The notes under the pieces are model-generated. The model did no database searches, was not told the DNA's origin, and saw only the letters and a program-made list of their open reading frames with translations. Positions 1 through 12,424 of a stretch of 64,000 nt of DNA are shown here, one piece after another; within the stretch, counting starts at the first letter, position 1; each line of letters starts with the position of its first letter. Origin of the DNA: Euclidia mi (taxonomy: Eukaryota; Arthropoda; Insecta; Lepidoptera; Erebidae); contig OX123199.2 of assembly GCA_944739405.2 (NCBI GenBank), forward strand, positions 6,437,898-6,501,897, in the 5' to 3' direction. The translations under genes were made by a program, and so were the position numbers.

Positions 1-116
1 ACTGAGAATTTCCTAACGTAAAAACCCAATAACACTTTGCCTGACCCGGGGATCGAACCCGAGACCTCCCAATCCCACGCGCACATTTATGCCGCGAGAC
101 CAACAAGGCGTCTCAA
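1..116 (-). repeat. SINE family 1, head part, cut by window start
   Basis: This is the tRNA-like head of a SINE on the minus strand. The complement of a pol III B box (GGTTCGATCCC) lies at about 48-58, next to CCCGACC-like tRNA arm sequence. It matches the head of the complete copy at 1,269-1,528 closely. The 3' half is missing because the window begins inside it. Confidence 0.75.
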
Positions 117-212
117 AAATGTAATAAAATACTTATGTTTAAATTGAATAGCTTGAGGTACAAGGCTCATCAGATAGTATGCCGACATCGTTTTGGCATA
201 TATATTTTAGAC

Positions 213-372
213 TAACGGCGTGGTAGTATAAGCGGCCGCCTCACTTGTTGACACAGCTTCGAGTATTAATGGGTTCGATTCCTGCATATGACAAAACTTT
301 GAGTGATCCATAAATTGTTATAATTATCGATTCTGGGTGTTTCATGTGCAATATAAGATTGCACTCAGGTGT
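213..372 (+). repeat. tRNA-headed SINE (family 4)
   Basis: An A-box-like block (GTGGTAGTATAAGC) and a B box (GGGTTCGATTCC, about 269-280) are spaced as in tRNA. They are followed by CTGGGTGT, the body motif of family 4. Other copies are near 8.46, 10.44, 52.7 and 54.7 kb. This copy is degenerate and its ends are approximate. Confidence 0.5.
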
Positions 373-1268
373 TTAACTTAGCGGAAACGGAACCCGCGAC
401 CGTCAGCCAGATTCGCCATGTCTGTCTGCCTGTCCCTCTGTATGTTATTGTCACTTTAGTCCAAAGCTTTTGAGACTGGTAGACTTACATCTATTTAGAT
501 GTATTCTGTGAAACGCTTTACGATGAGTATATAAAAAACAATTTAGGGAGGCTGTTCCACTCAAGGCACTGAATTTAAAAAGTCATCCATTATATACATT
601 TGGGGTACCTACGTAGAGCCATTTTTCTAAGTCACTGGATTGAAAGATATACGCTTCCAAAGGGGTAAAAAGTGTGTTTCTCCCTCCTATCTAACTTTAA
701 AGTAAAATAGAGGAAGAACTAAAAATATATATATATGCTGTATATCGTAATGAAAACCAACAAATACAATAATTTCAAATATAATTTTGTCGTTTATACA
801 AACAACATGAAAAACAAAGCTATTTTTGCTAGCATAAAAGTGATAGTGATGTTTACTTAGGTTAAGATAATAGGTATGTTAAGTGTATATCTTTACTACG
901 AACCTCTTCATTAGCGAGCGCGAATCTTACTTGACATAATTATTTTTTACTCTAATCCTAATGATACCACTAACACATTAGATTCTTAGCTCAACAACCT
1001 AACTGTCACCTCTCTTTCTTTCTTTTTAAAAGACAACTTCCTTATTAGGAATGAATTCTAGATCTCGAGCGACTATACTTTCATTTAACCAACAGTTACA
1101 ATGAACGCCAAGACTCTGTAAAATAAATTAATAAATAACACAAAATTTTGTTCACAACACACAGCGCAGTGCTAAACGCCGAGGAAACCGCTTATACCAC
1201 TACACCACCCAGGCTAATTAAAATCTATTTATAGACCTTTTGTTCGAAGGCATAGAAAAAATTACATT

Positions 1269-1528
1269 GTTTATAGACTCACGCCTGTATCCCCGAAGGG
1301 GTTGGCAGAGGTGTAATATTACACCCACATTTCGCCATGAATTTTTAGGTCCCACGTAATAGGGAGCGAGCCTTTTGCCGTACCGGGCACATTACCAGAC
1401 TCCGTGCTGCTACTGAGAATTTCGTAACGGAAAAACCCAATAACACTTTTCCCGACCCGGCAATCGAAACCGAGACCTCCCAATGCCACGCGCACATTTA
1501 TGCCGCGAGACCAACGAGGCAATCAAAG
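1269..1528 (-). repeat. SINE family 1, full-length, with target-site duplication
   Basis: A tRNA-derived SINE of about 260 bp on the minus strand. The high-coordinate end is the tRNA-like head (B-box complement near 1,461). The low-coordinate end is the tail block GCCTACCCCTTCGGGG-like plus GCGTGAG. It is flanked by a perfect 12-bp direct repeat AAAATTACATTG at 1,257-1,268 and 1,529-1,540, the signature of LINE-driven integration. The tail resembles the 3' end of the RTE LINE at 20.0 kb, the likely source of its enzymes. Confidence 0.85.
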
Positions 1529-1540
1529 AAAATTACATTG

Positions 1541-2500
1541 ATTTAATTATAATCACATTATTTTAATAAGCACTGAATATTTAAATAAATAAAAACATAA
1601 TTATCTAAAGTCAAACATTCGCAAAAGTAATACAGTTATAATAACTTTCCCCCCTTTTGAATGCCTATACAAAACCGTCATGCAATAATAACTTTGATAA
1701 TGTAAATGTTTTTATTTGGCAGACACTTATTATACTTTTGTATGAGCAACAAGCAGAAAAGCTCCCGAGGGCATCCGTTTACCAACAACGGACACGTAAC
1801 ATTAACAAATTGCTTGACATTGGATTTCCTTACCACAATGTTACAATTCAGAAATAAATTTACCATTTTATTCAAGTCAAGTTACCATACGCTAGAGTAA
1901 TCTCATTTCCAAATCAAAATGTTTCCTTTTACGAGTGAAGTCTCGTTACTACGGGAACACCAATACGATTGCGTCCAGTCGACCGCAACCACTTGTAAAA
2001 CTTATTTGGAACATAAATATTTGGCGGATACTAGACACTCTGATCTGTATGCCTTCGTATAAACCGACTAAAATTATATCTCGTTTATACAGGAATGAAA
2101 TATTTATAAAGCTTTATATAAAGTTACTATTGCCGAGCTTATTTATATTCTTTATACACCAGACAACGCACCGTAAGACTGACGATTCACTAAGAATAAT
2201 AATACACCGAAAGTATTCCGTAAATTATAAAAGAGGGACACTAAGTTAGAAAGTTACAAAAACTAAGGTTCGCGTGTTAAATTTCGAAGGAGCTCGTCTC
2301 AGAGATTGCTCGGTATGATAATTTAGTTGTAATAAAAACTTGGGAACAGCTAAGGTGAGGGTGTGATGAGACCTCGACGAAGATCGATCGCTGTAGGAGG
2401 CCGATGCGGCAGACCTACCGATTTCGCAAACAACTCACTATTTTCAAGGTGAACACCACATGAACGTTTTTACGTTGAAACTGTTCAATGTCAGAAAGAC
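1541..2500. other. AT-rich stretch without recognisable feature
   Basis: Only short, low-complexity open frames on both strands; none resembles a known protein. No tRNA-like boxes or repeat ends were seen. Confidence 0.5.
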
Positions 2501-2698
2501 CGCAGAACTAAATTGTTCACATCGCACGCAGCCGCCCCGTTCCGTGATTCGACACGCCACGGATTTACTTAATGCGACCGGCTCGCGATAACATAGCCGG
2601 TGGATGCCTCCGCTCGGCTCATTATGCCAAGTGGCCGGTGTAAGCAGAGAAGTCTGTGTATAGAGGTTGTGGTGTGTGTATGTTGGTGGTGGACTCAC

Positions 2699-2895
2699 CT
2701 CTTCCGGGGCTTACGTCTCGGCCGCCGGCGCTCGCCCTCCAGCTCGTTCTCGAGGCCGCGGCGCCTCGGGCCCGATGCGCCCCGACGTCGCTCCAGCTTG
2801 CGATCTTGCTGGGCCTCGCTAATAGCTTCGACTACGGCCACTCGGGGCACGCACTCATCCTCCTCGATAGGTTTTGGTGTCTGCGGTGCGCCCAT
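2699..2895 (-). CDS. candidate first coding exon of an unrecognised host gene
   Basis: On the minus strand an ATG at 2,893-2,895 opens a GC-rich, highly charged 65-codon frame that begins MGAPQTPKPIEEDE and ends in an arginine/lysine-rich stretch (PRRKPRKR). The frame closes two bases into a consensus splice donor: the exon ends in AAGAG at 2,699 and GTGAGT follows. The block is far richer in GC and CpG than its surroundings, as expected for conserved coding DNA or a CpG-rich 5' exon. I do not recognise the protein. No downstream exon was identified, so this is a prediction from composition, start codon and donor only. It could instead be a chance open frame in a CpG-rich regulatory region. 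Confidence 0.35.
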
Positions 2896-2899
2896 CCGA

Positions 2900-3800
2900 A
2901 GATGGCGTTGACGCCACCACAGCACCCACGAACTGATGTTGTCGCGAATCTTGATAATGAACGCACCGGCGACGAATTAACTTCAGCGGCGTCACGTCCA
3001 CAGCAGTTGCGGGATCTAGTATCATTGGAACGTGTCAAATCCCTTCTCTTACATCTAACTTACGCACTAACGGCAGGAGCGGAGCTGGCAGTGAAAGCGG
3101 CCGCGAAGCAATGATGTGGGGTCACAGCAATTGCAAACGCTCCGCGTATGAATTCATAAGAAATCATGTCCACGTATATGTATATAAAGTTTGTTACACA
3201 AGCAACAAGCGGAATTCGATAACACTACTTATGTTAACTATAAACTTATAATTATTGGCAGGAATGTTATGGCAGTTGTGGTGGTTGTTTTCTACATATT
3301 ATATTTTTTTAAGTATTGCCGCTCGGATGTTGTGCGGTAGCCATGGCGACGGCTTCGCTATCGTCGGTGGTCGCGGGTGCCGTCATGACGGGTGCGCGCG
3401 ATATGGTGAGCGGTGCAAGCGTGCCGCGCGAGCTAGCTCGTGGCGTCACTCAACAGATGTCGGGTGGCAGCGTTACGTAACGTGCTCGTACCGGGCGCGC
3501 GGTCGTGTGTGCGCGACGACGCCGGGCGCGCGAGTGCCGCGGAACCTCCGCCGGACTGCCTCGGAGGCTCACCCCCTCTCCCTCACCCCGCTTGCTCCTT
3601 ACCCCACTCTACCTGTAGCCGCACTATTGTCCTTACTATACCATTTTTTGGTCAAACATGTGAAACTTCACAGAGCCAATACAAGTTTTAACCCCTCTGC
3701 TGTTATGTTGTTATGTATTGCAGTGAAGATAAGCTTGTTGCGATCGGCGACCGGTGCGGCGATGCGTCTATGCGTGCGGAGAGAGCTGCTATAATGTTTT
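2900..3800. promoter_or_regulatory. CpG-rich region, possible promoter / 5' UTR
   Basis: Base composition changes sharply here. The 3,330-3,570 block is dense in CpG (runs such as GGGCGCGCGGTCGTG), unlike the AT-rich rest of the window. It lies upstream, on the minus strand, of the candidate exon at 2,699-2,895. A promoter or 5' untranslated exon of that gene is the simplest reading. A plus-strand alternative exists: ATGGCGACGG after GCC at about 3,342, with a GTGAGC donor near 3,404. No TATA box was assigned. Confidence 0.35.
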
Positions 3801-4054
3801 TATTAGGTCAGACGTGGGGTCTCAAGGTCGCAAAAAGAACATTCACTTCGATTTAGTTTACGAGTTCTCTTAACAGTCAGACATGTGTATAATATTGGAC
3901 GCAATGCGTAACATTTATAGGTATTACATTTAACGAGACAATTTGTGTATAACTTTATCTTAATTGGTAATGTTGGAAGATAAATTGTATGCAGAAAGTT
4001 GCAAAGTCAACATGGTATATTTATTTCTTCAAATTCTTTATTATTTTATATCTT

Positions 4055-4292
4055 CGCGCATGTATCCCTTGAAGAGTAGGCAGAAGTGTAATATTACACC
4101 CACTTTAGCCTGATGAATTTTAGGTCCCACGTAATAGGGGGTGAGCCTATTGCCGTTACCGGGCACATTGCCAGACTCCGTGTTACTACTGTGAATTCGA
4201 AAAACTCAATTCAACACTTTTGCTCAACCCAGGAATCGAACTCAGGCTCCCGATCAGCAGTTTCATACGTTATCCACTGGACAACGGAGGTA
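4055..4292 (-). repeat. SINE family 1
   Basis: A minus-strand copy. The tail block (GTAGGCAGAAGTGTAATATT) is at the low end and the tRNA-like head (CCTCCG...TGGACAAC complement) at the high end. It is more diverged than the 1,269-1,528 copy; the tail reads CCCTTGAAGAGTAGG instead of the CCCCGAAGGGG type. Confidence 0.75.
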
Positions 4293-4299
4293 GTTTTCT

Positions 4300-6500
4300 T
4301 TAAATATTTGGTTCACAGCAGTTTAAAGTTAGTTGTGTGAGGATGAATCGCGTAGATATTCGTAGCTACGTATGGACCTCCACACCGTAGCAATCACGCT
4401 ACGCCGTATCGGCTCGCTCGTAGACAAGAAAGGCGGAATCATTGAAGCGCGAGGAATGTGAACCGGCCACTGATATGAGTTTAAAAACTACTACGTTGGG
4501 TGTGTCCTGCATTTTTAAATATTCTTATACTAGTTGTTTTATAGTTTTGCCATGTTACGACAAATCTTTGTTAGTTCTACGATAGAAACCTTCGATGTCG
4601 CCGACAAGCCAAATGCAGTCTGTATGCATGTTTATCTCTTCCGTCACGACTTCTAAATAAAAAAATAAACATAATTTGAAGTATCTATGTGACCTCACAT
4701 TAAATTGAAGAAGCTTGGAATTTATAATAATTTAAACAATTTTATTGAACAAAAATTCTATAGTAATTAATGGGACATCTTAGGTGTCCTCCTCCTCCGT
4801 CCTGATCCTCTCATAATATGTATAGATATTTCTCGTGACTGCTTGCATGCCAGCAAAACTAGATTGGAAAATATCTATAAATCGCTTCAATACATATTGT
4901 AACAAATACGGTGTGCAAGTAGTTGATGACGTAATCAAATCTCCAAAATAATTGTTACATCATATTTAAATTCCAGTCAACTGAAAAACTTAACAACAAA
5001 AATTCCTAGTGCAAGCAAAGAGTACGCATGATGACAAAGGAAAATTTTACTTACCCTGGATTACTGGCTGCCACTAATCGACGAAAAAATGTTGAAGTTA
5101 TTTCTTTTTTTATTTTCACTTAACAGAAATTTGGATTCACTTAATTTTTCCTTATTTCTTAGTTTTTTGTTAAGTACATAATAGTCTTTTGCTGCTTCAT
5201 TTCAATTTACCCAGGTACCTATAGTAATATATAACTAATAAATGTTTACTCCAGAATTGCGTTGATGCATTTACAAGACTACTGAACCGATTTTAAGAAT
5301 ACTTAGACTGTTCTCTAAATTGAAATACCTACACCAGAATTATGTTTTAAAAAATCACGTTATTTCTTACAGTTTCCGAGAAATTCGTGGCCAAACAAAA
5401 ATATACTGATGATTTACAAGTCCACTAGATTACCAACTGCAAATAGCGCTCATAGCAAGTCTTGGCTTGCGATTCGTAGAAATCGGCAAAGGAGAATGAC
5501 CAAAGAAGAATGCCCATTTTTCACCTGCCTATGTATATGTATGAAATAAATCTTAAAATTTAGCTAATTTAACAGTATATTAATTACGCTTATCACAATG
5601 TTAAAAGAAACCCAGGAAAAATATTTATCAGTATTTTTTTGCACTTATTCTACGTAAAGGGGAACCCTATTAGCATGTTTTGAACGCATCACAACCATCT
5701 ATCTATTTACGACGTTCCATTTTACGCATTGGCAATGGTCTTCATTCAAATCTGTTTCTGAGTTTCATACATTATTTTACGTTTTATTTAATCAGTCAAT
5801 ATAACCTTATTAGTCTTTATAAAATACAGGTGAATTAAAAATAATATTATAGAGAAATAAATTAATTATGCAATATATAATTGAGTTCGCACGAGTGAAA
5901 CGGATTTTTTTGACATTTGACAGTTCTATGTATATACATAGTACTTAGGTCTGTATGTTGCTATCAAGTTGCTATGATTGACTGACGTAAGAGTAGTTGG
6001 TTTAAAGGAATTCAAAAGAAGAAAAAGGTTGTTTAGAGCATGGTAAGTATTCCTATTTAAGACGAAACTTCGAGCGTTCATAATTAGTTTTGGTAGGTAC
6101 ATCACCTTGCCTAACGAACAATCCTAACCTAAAAAGTAACATTAATATATATTTTTTGGGCTTCGTAGCGTTAAAGTCGTAAAAATGATTACATAACATT
6201 ATTTTCTAAACTTACAGGCAATCTTTTTACTATACCTTATAACTATACAAATACTTTCATTACCAGGTTTTGAAATGTATGGGAAGTGAGCATTGTTCTT
6301 TGTATGGAAGATGGGCTAAGTTTGCTTCTCGATGATTTGACCAGTAAAATATAGTAAATATACTCTTAATTAAATTAAGAAAAAATGAATACGATATTCG
6401 GCGGCAGTTCTTAGCTATCGGGCATTAAAGATTTCAAATATTTTGAGGTTAAGTATTGTGATAGTTACATGATTTAATCATATAAATAGTAGTAAATTAG
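4300..6500. other. no gene seen; AT-rich, a small CTACG-rich patch at 4,340-4,430
   Basis: No open frame of note and no recognisable element. The only structure is a cluster of CTACG/CGTAG words at about 4,340-4,430, similar to patches at 21.2, 23.5 and 54.2 kb. Confidence 0.5.
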
Positions 6501-6506
6501 TTAATT

Positions 6507-6775
6507 ATCGCCCGTGCTTCGAAGAGTACTTACGTTAAGCAGTCGGTCCCAGTTGTCATGAAGATCTTTCACCATCGCACGTCGTTACGGGGAGTCAGTA
6601 CCCTCCAATAAACCGATACTTACTGGTCTAAACCATACAATATCGCTTTCCCTTTGGGTTATGGCGGTCAGACTATGGAAAAGCTAATATTCTGTCATAT
6701 CTGGTTAGACTAGTAAGCGGACCCAGGGCTCCTAGGCGTTAAAGTCTTGGATGCAACCGACATTACTCTAGGACG
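6507..6775 (+). repeat. SINE-like repeat, family 3
   Basis: It shares with 45,545-45,795 and 58,090-58,445 the ordered blocks GAG(A/T)(G/A)CACGTTAAGC-like, TCCCAGTTGTC(A/G)TGAAGATC, GGAAAAGCTAATATTC and TTAGACTAGTAAGCGGACCC, ending in GATGATGAT-like sequence. The tRNA head is degenerate. Confidence 0.65.
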
Positions 6776-6779
6776 GTGA

Positions 6780-8235
6780 TGATATGATGTAATCATATTA
6801 CCGGAATTTATTAGAAGCCTCTATGTATATTATACAATATAGACAATAGTTGTAAAAAAAGTGGAGCTACGAAACAAACGCTTTTACATTATATTAGTTT
6901 GCGGTCTTACGTAGTATTTGTATACTCTTTGGTTTGCGGTTTTTTCAGTCTGATATATTTCTTACTGAGAATTCTCAATACCATGGAATAACAATTAATG
7001 AGAATTTCAGTGAGGCTAGTTCGCAAAAGATAAGCTCATTCCATTGGACCTTATTACAAAGTTGGCATTGGCATTGGCACAACACTGTTTTATGCTTAAT
7101 AGGTAAATGAAACTCAGTTTTTATGTTATTCTTTATTTTATTTGTTATTATACCTAAATCTTCTTCAAATAAATCACCTCAAAATGAAGCAGGAGCTATA
7201 GTAGTAGTATACCATAATGTGGTGCAGGTATGGCCTCAGAAGTTACAACACTTTCAATTACTGTGTAGCATTCTAAACATAAGACTCCGTTCAATTCCTG
7301 AAACAAACAATTAAAGTATTTTGAATATTCGGTGAGGAGAGCACGAGAGAATTGTAGGAATTGAGAAGAGAAGTAAACAACACTTACACAGACCGGCGCT
7401 ATCCATGATCTCAAAATATTGAGCTACGAATCAGATAGCTTGTCCAAAGAACGGACGTGTTGCTGCCGAGGTACCGCTAAGGAAGAGTTAACATAACTGC
7501 AATCCTCACCATGGCTAGTTGTTCTAAGTCCAGACGACATACTAATGTTACCAATAAAGACTGTCTCATACTTTAGTCAACCCACGAGTCTTGATAACAC
7601 GAAATAAACTTGTTTGGTCCACAAAGGATTGTTCAAGTCAATATAAACGACTGTAAATTACTTATTTTCCAATAAAGAGATATGAGCATAGTTGAAAAAG
7701 CATTTTGACTGTTTTCATGTCAAAATAACCGACAGACCAGAGAGGTTGGACTAGTAATAAGGATATATTTCTTTGCGTAAGACATTACAGATGCCAGTAT
7801 AATAAAAATATGTTCCCATATTTTCGATAAGTACAAAACATTATTTCGTGGGCAATATGTGGCAAAAAGGATAAACATATTATTTATAGAAAATATTTCA
7901 ACACAATACATTTTTCAAAATATCATAAGATTTTGGTGTTATTTTGCTTATTAGAACTTTTGTTATGTCACCCTGTTTTCACTATGAATGTATTTTTCCC
8001 TATTAAAAGTGGTTTGCAAGAAACTGTAAACATTTGCCTAAATATGCAAAATGAGTTTTGAATATGAAATGGCGATATCACGACCGGAACAACGCAGATA
8101 CTTTTAATTTTGAACTAAAAATCCCCGTTTCGCTTTAAATTAAAATGAATATATATAAAATTATAAAATAAAAGAAGATTTTCTGGATATGAATGGTTTA
8201 GAAGCAAACGTGCCACAAAATAGCCCAGTTTTGGT
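6780..8235. other. AT-rich stretch without recognisable feature
   Basis: Only short spurious frames; no repeat ends, tRNA boxes or coding similarity recognised. Confidence 0.5.
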
Positions 8236-8239
8236 CATT

Positions 8240-8455
8240 CTCCTTTAGGCAACGCTTGCACAGGTCGCCATTTGGATGGGTGATTGTGTGTGGCATTTAC
8301 ATCTGAGAGCTACCGTTCGGAAGGCACGTAAAGCTGTCGGTCCCGGTTCCTGTCTAAGGATAAGGATCGTTAGGCCATGTTGAAGGCCTTCGGGCGGTCT
8401 GAAAACTCCGACACCAGAGTTGGCCACACACTCACATGAAAAACAAACAAACAAT
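8240..8455 (+). repeat. SINE, family 3 variant
   Basis: The head block AACGCTTGCACAGG...TTTGGATGGGTGA is followed by GGCACGTAAAGCTGTCGGTCCC, the family 3 body. The reverse complement of the head recurs at 9,785-9,905 and 59,060-59,115. Confidence 0.6.
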
Positions 8456-8457
8456 CG

Positions 8458-8655
8458 ACTGCAAGTGTGGCGTATTGGTTTTAACCGGTCACCACGCCGT
8501 TCAGAAGTACCTTGAGTGTGGCGGGTTCAATACCCATACGAGACATCACTTTGTGTTATTGGGTATTGTTGTTTCGAGTCTGGGTGTATTGTGAGTCCGT
8601 TGCTTGAATTTTTATAAGTTTCCTCGCAACACAGGAGTTAATCATAGCTGTGGTT
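8458..8655 (+). repeat. SINE, family 4
   Basis: A tRNA-like head (GTGTGGCGTATTGG..., B-box-like GGGTTCAATACCC) is followed by the body TTTCGAGTCTGGGTGT and a CGCAACACAGGAGTTAATC block. The same order occurs at 54,715-54,870. Confidence 0.6.
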
Positions 8656-8711
8656 GAAAGAAATTTTTTTAGAAGTTCACATTTTATTTGTATAATATAT
8701 ATTTTTTATTA

Positions 8712-9443
8712 TTCAAATTCAAATTCAAAATCCTTTATTCATTTGGGTCACAATGTGACGCTTATGAACGTCAAAATAATAAATTTATAAAATAATTACT
8801 TAAACACTCTACATTTACATTTACTGCCACGTTCGCAAAGCAATAGGTAGAACCATGAGAAAGAACGGTCAATAAAACTCACGGTCACTCTTTTTCATCG
8901 CCAAGTTTTGTATAATACACATAATTTACATTTTGTAAGGTGCTGCAACTGTTACACCTTCTATATCACTTGTATATCTTAACTGTACATAATAATTCTC
9001 AAGCATAATACTTTTGATGTTCATTTGGTTAGCCTACTCAGAATAGAAATGGTGATACAGGAGCATCCACTTACATTATATATACCTAACTAGAGGACGC
9101 CAGCAGCTACGCCTGCATTTTTTTTTAAATTTACCCGTTTTGGCCGATCCCGTGGGAATTTCCGGAAATCCCTTCTTAGTGCACCCCTACGGTCCTCAAG
9201 GAACATACGTGCCAAATTTCAGCTTCCTGCGCCCAATAGTTTCGGCTGTAGCGTGTCTGTCAGTCAGTCAGTAACGCAAGCATTTTATATATTAAGATAA
9301 TGCAGACAATCCGCGAAAGTGATCAGACCCATGATGGAAATGATGCAGTTAAATATTAAAATCTAATACCAGCCCGCAAGACCGTCATCGACCAGTCATC
9401 GCAAGTAGCACCCGTTCACGAGTATGACGCATGTGCCAGCCAT
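8712..9443 (-). repeat. LINE 3' end fragment, split by a small Helitron
   Basis: A 5'-truncated LINE 3' region on the minus strand. Read in that direction it ends with AATAAAGGATTTTGAATTTG, a polyadenylation-like signal followed by a hexamer tail. It is homologous over its whole length to 61,755-62,280, including the block CTGCCACGTTCGCAAAGC and the far block GCACCCGTTCACGAGTATGA. A 208-bp insertion at 9,090-9,297 interrupts it and is absent from the second copy. A more diverged relative lies at 31,443-31,597. No coding part is kept. Confidence 0.75.
9090..9297 (-). mobile_element. non-autonomous mini-Helitron (208 bp)
   Basis: On the minus strand it begins TCTTAATATATAAAATGC and ends GGCGTCCTCTAG. 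It is inserted between A and T, the standard Helitron arrangement (5'-TC, 3'-CTAG, no target duplication). The uninterrupted homologue near 62.13 kb shows the pre-insertion site (ACCTAAC then AATGCAG), which supports both ends. It holds a TCAGTCAGTCAGT run and no coding sequence. Confidence 0.8.
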
Positions 9444-9784
9444 TTTATTTTTATTTATATTTTACATACTCTACTTTAAGTTAAATACATAAACGCACAT
9501 ACGACGTAGAAACCTCCAACTTTTTGGTTAAGGGTGAGCGTACATGTTGAACTTTTAATTCATCCAACTATGTCGTCATACTTTAACAGCATCGATACTA
9601 AGAGGCTATTTTAATTTCTTCACAAGATATCTCTCTCAACAAGAAAATTCAATTAATTTTCTTATTTTCCATGTAGTCTGTGTGGTCTTTCTTTCTTCTT
9701 CGTGTTACCAACTGTTGTCAAAGTTTTAAGAATACCCGGAGGCTGCATGGTCTTACAATTCTGTGCCTGAGATAAAACTTGGAG

Positions 9785-9905
9785 CAATGGCTTTACGTCA
9801 GTGCAGTCCGAAGGACCAGAACACTCTGATATAAATACCACACGTGGTCACCCATCCAAGTGGTGACCACGTGTGGTTGAACAGGCGTTGCTTTACTTTG
9901 CTAAT
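9785..9905 (-). repeat. SINE family 3 head with perfect 15-bp hairpin
   Basis: The reverse complement matches the head of the 8,240-8,455 SINE. Inside it, CCACACGTGGTCACC (9,838-9,852) and its exact complement (9,862-9,876) flank a 9-base loop, a perfect hairpin probably derived from the tRNA-like fold. Confidence 0.55.
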
Positions 9906-10026
9906 CTATTACGAATGGCAAGCCTAATTAGGCTATTAGCGCTATGTGGTGAAGAATCAAGAATATAAAATATCATTACGCCTTTTCATCCTGTGGGTTT
10001 CGTAAAAGGCGACTACAAAAAATACA

Positions 10027-10245
10027 CGTAACGGACTGCAAAGACGATGGTCTCGTGATCAAACCCTAGTTACCCCGGGCACACACCTCGGACTTCTCGA
10101 AGTTATGTGTGTATTAAAAATGTTAATTATCGCTCGCTTAATATTGTGCGCGGTAGATGGCAATAGGCTCGCCCCCTATTACATTGGGACCTAAACATAA
10201 CTGGCGAAGTGTGGGTGTGTAATGCGTCTCTACGTTATGTTATGA
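10027..10245 (+). repeat. SINE family 2, degenerate
   Basis: It shares with the full copy at 55,100-55,370 the blocks ACGTAACGGACTGC, CACACCTCGGACTTCTCGAA, TTAATTATCGCTCGCTTAA and GGCAATAGGCTCGCCCCC. The 3' tail is decayed. Confidence 0.7.
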
Positions 10246-10444
10246 TGTTATGTAAAAAATACACGAAGCTTAAAATAAATATCTTTGGGAAGAGATCAAG
10301 GCTTGTTATCGTCCTACCTGGCAAGCGTGGTATGGTAGACTAAATCCTCTTATTGACTCAAAATGATATCGTGACGCAAATTGTTAGAGGGCAGTGAACT
10401 GCAAAAGGTTAAATAAATTATTTCGTATGAATAACACTTTGCGT

Positions 10445-10620
10445 ATATCGTCACTCCACCTCGCCAGAGGGCGTCCTACACTACGACTCCAACGCTTATT
10501 ATGGTTCGCAAATTGTTCTCTCAAGTCTGGGTGTAACTCTTATCTGGTGGTTAAATGTTTATAAAGTCCCCCGCAATTCAGGATTTATTCTCGGTACGAG
10601 AATATTGCTTTGAAAAGTAA
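10445..10620 (+). repeat. SINE family 4, degenerate
   Basis: It keeps the body TCAAGTCTGGGTGT and the CCCCGCAATTCAGGATTTA block that follows it in the family; the head is poorly preserved. Confidence 0.4.
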
Positions 10621-12280
10621 ATTAAATTAAACTAGATGAAAATAAATATCTCTAAGATTGTATAATGGTATACAAATTATAGTCACTTTCGATTTAGATA
10701 CAATGATGTTTTCTTTAATAGTATTGTACGAAATTCCGAATCCGGTATGGCTCATACAAATACGTAAACACCTAGAGCGTGTTATATTTTTGCAGATAGC
10801 TGCACAGTTAGATGTTCGGCGATGACATTACCTGAAAAGAAAAAATCATGTACAATTTAGCATTCATTACTTAATTGTAATAGAAGTATGTATTTAGGTA
10901 CCTATATAATATCACTGATATTTATTCTATGATGAGTTTGCGTGCAGGTCCTGTTCAATCTCAACAAAACAAAATAAATTGTGTTTGCTACATGAACATG
11001 CATAAACATACTCATGTTTTGGCAACAAGATGCTTCATTGTTGGAAATATTACAGGCAAAACATCTACATATACAAGCCGCGACTGGTTCAGGACGATAA
11101 GTTTTTTTAAATAACTAGCTGTTCAGTGGCATCATCATATCATTATAGCAGAGGCTATGGCAGAATTTGGTCTACTATAATAATAAACTACTTCGTGTAT
11201 TTTGGTCTTTTTACAACACCACACGCAAAATGAAATCGCATAGGGACCCTAACTTTAACTCTATGTTAATTCGTCAGAACACCGTTACGTATTAGTGTTA
11301 CTTTATCTTTATAATGTGTGTCAAATTTACTAGATCTTACAGAGATTGCTTTATATTATACTAAAGTATGAAGAATACAGATTAGGGTGAATGCAGCTTG
11401 TCACCTTCCACCAGTGTTTACGAGAGACACTTTCAGTAATGAAAAACAACATGACGTAGAAAAATTGAGAATTTAAACTATTCAAGGCTCTATTTAAACA
11501 CTAGCCAATATCATGAAAAGCAATTTATAGTATTGGATTAATAATTTCAGATTATTTTCATAATTTTAGATCAATTACAATCTATAAACTAATAAATTAA
11601 AACTAAAGAGTTTGTTTGTCAGCTTGATAGAACCAAAACTCAATCAAACTGATTTGAAAACTATTGTTCATATGATAGCCTGATTCGTGAGGAAGACTAT
11701 AGCCTGTGTTTCATCGCTCTCTTAGGAGCTGAACATAAAGAAGGAGAATGTGAGAAAGATGTAACAACACGAGTCAGCGACGCGTGTGGCACGACTAGTG
11801 TATATTTGAAGGCTATTAGATAACTTTTTCGTATAAAATAATGTTGATAACTTTGCCAGCCAAACCTATACATTTGCGATAAGCGTGGCATAATTTTATA
11901 TCTGTGGTCTTACGAGCGGTATTCTTGTTAGCAGAGCAATGGGTCAAGCCTACGTCCTTCCAATTGGAATGTCTTCAGCACATCTTCCCTTTGTCTTGTT
12001 AGATCAATTTTATTTTAATAGCTTCGCTGCGCTTTGACCTGGTATTTCCAATACAAATCAGAACCGGACTAGTGGGAAACTCGTATAGAGGCTCCGTCCG
12101 GTATCTAGGTCTTATAAGTTGTTTTAGATCTGACCCAGATTTGTTTGTGGTGCGCTAAATCTACAAGTTTGATGCTGTAAATGAAAAATATTTTTTTCCA
12201 TACATAAGGGGGAAACAAGTTTAACAATTGAATATGTAAGTTATTAGCATAAGATTGAAAATTCATTCATTCTTCATCGG
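10620..12280. other. no recognisable feature
   Basis: AT-rich sequence with scattered short frames only; nothing resembling a protein domain, RNA gene or repeat terminus was found. Confidence 0.5.
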
Positions 12281-12424
12281 TGTTTATTTTATTTTTATTT
12301 TATTTGATTACATATGTACAGGAACAGACTATAAACTAATACATCTGTCCACATATTACGCCATACACAACATTTGTTAACAGATAAAGAGCAAACAGAA
12401 AAATATGAGAATCTATGAACATAA

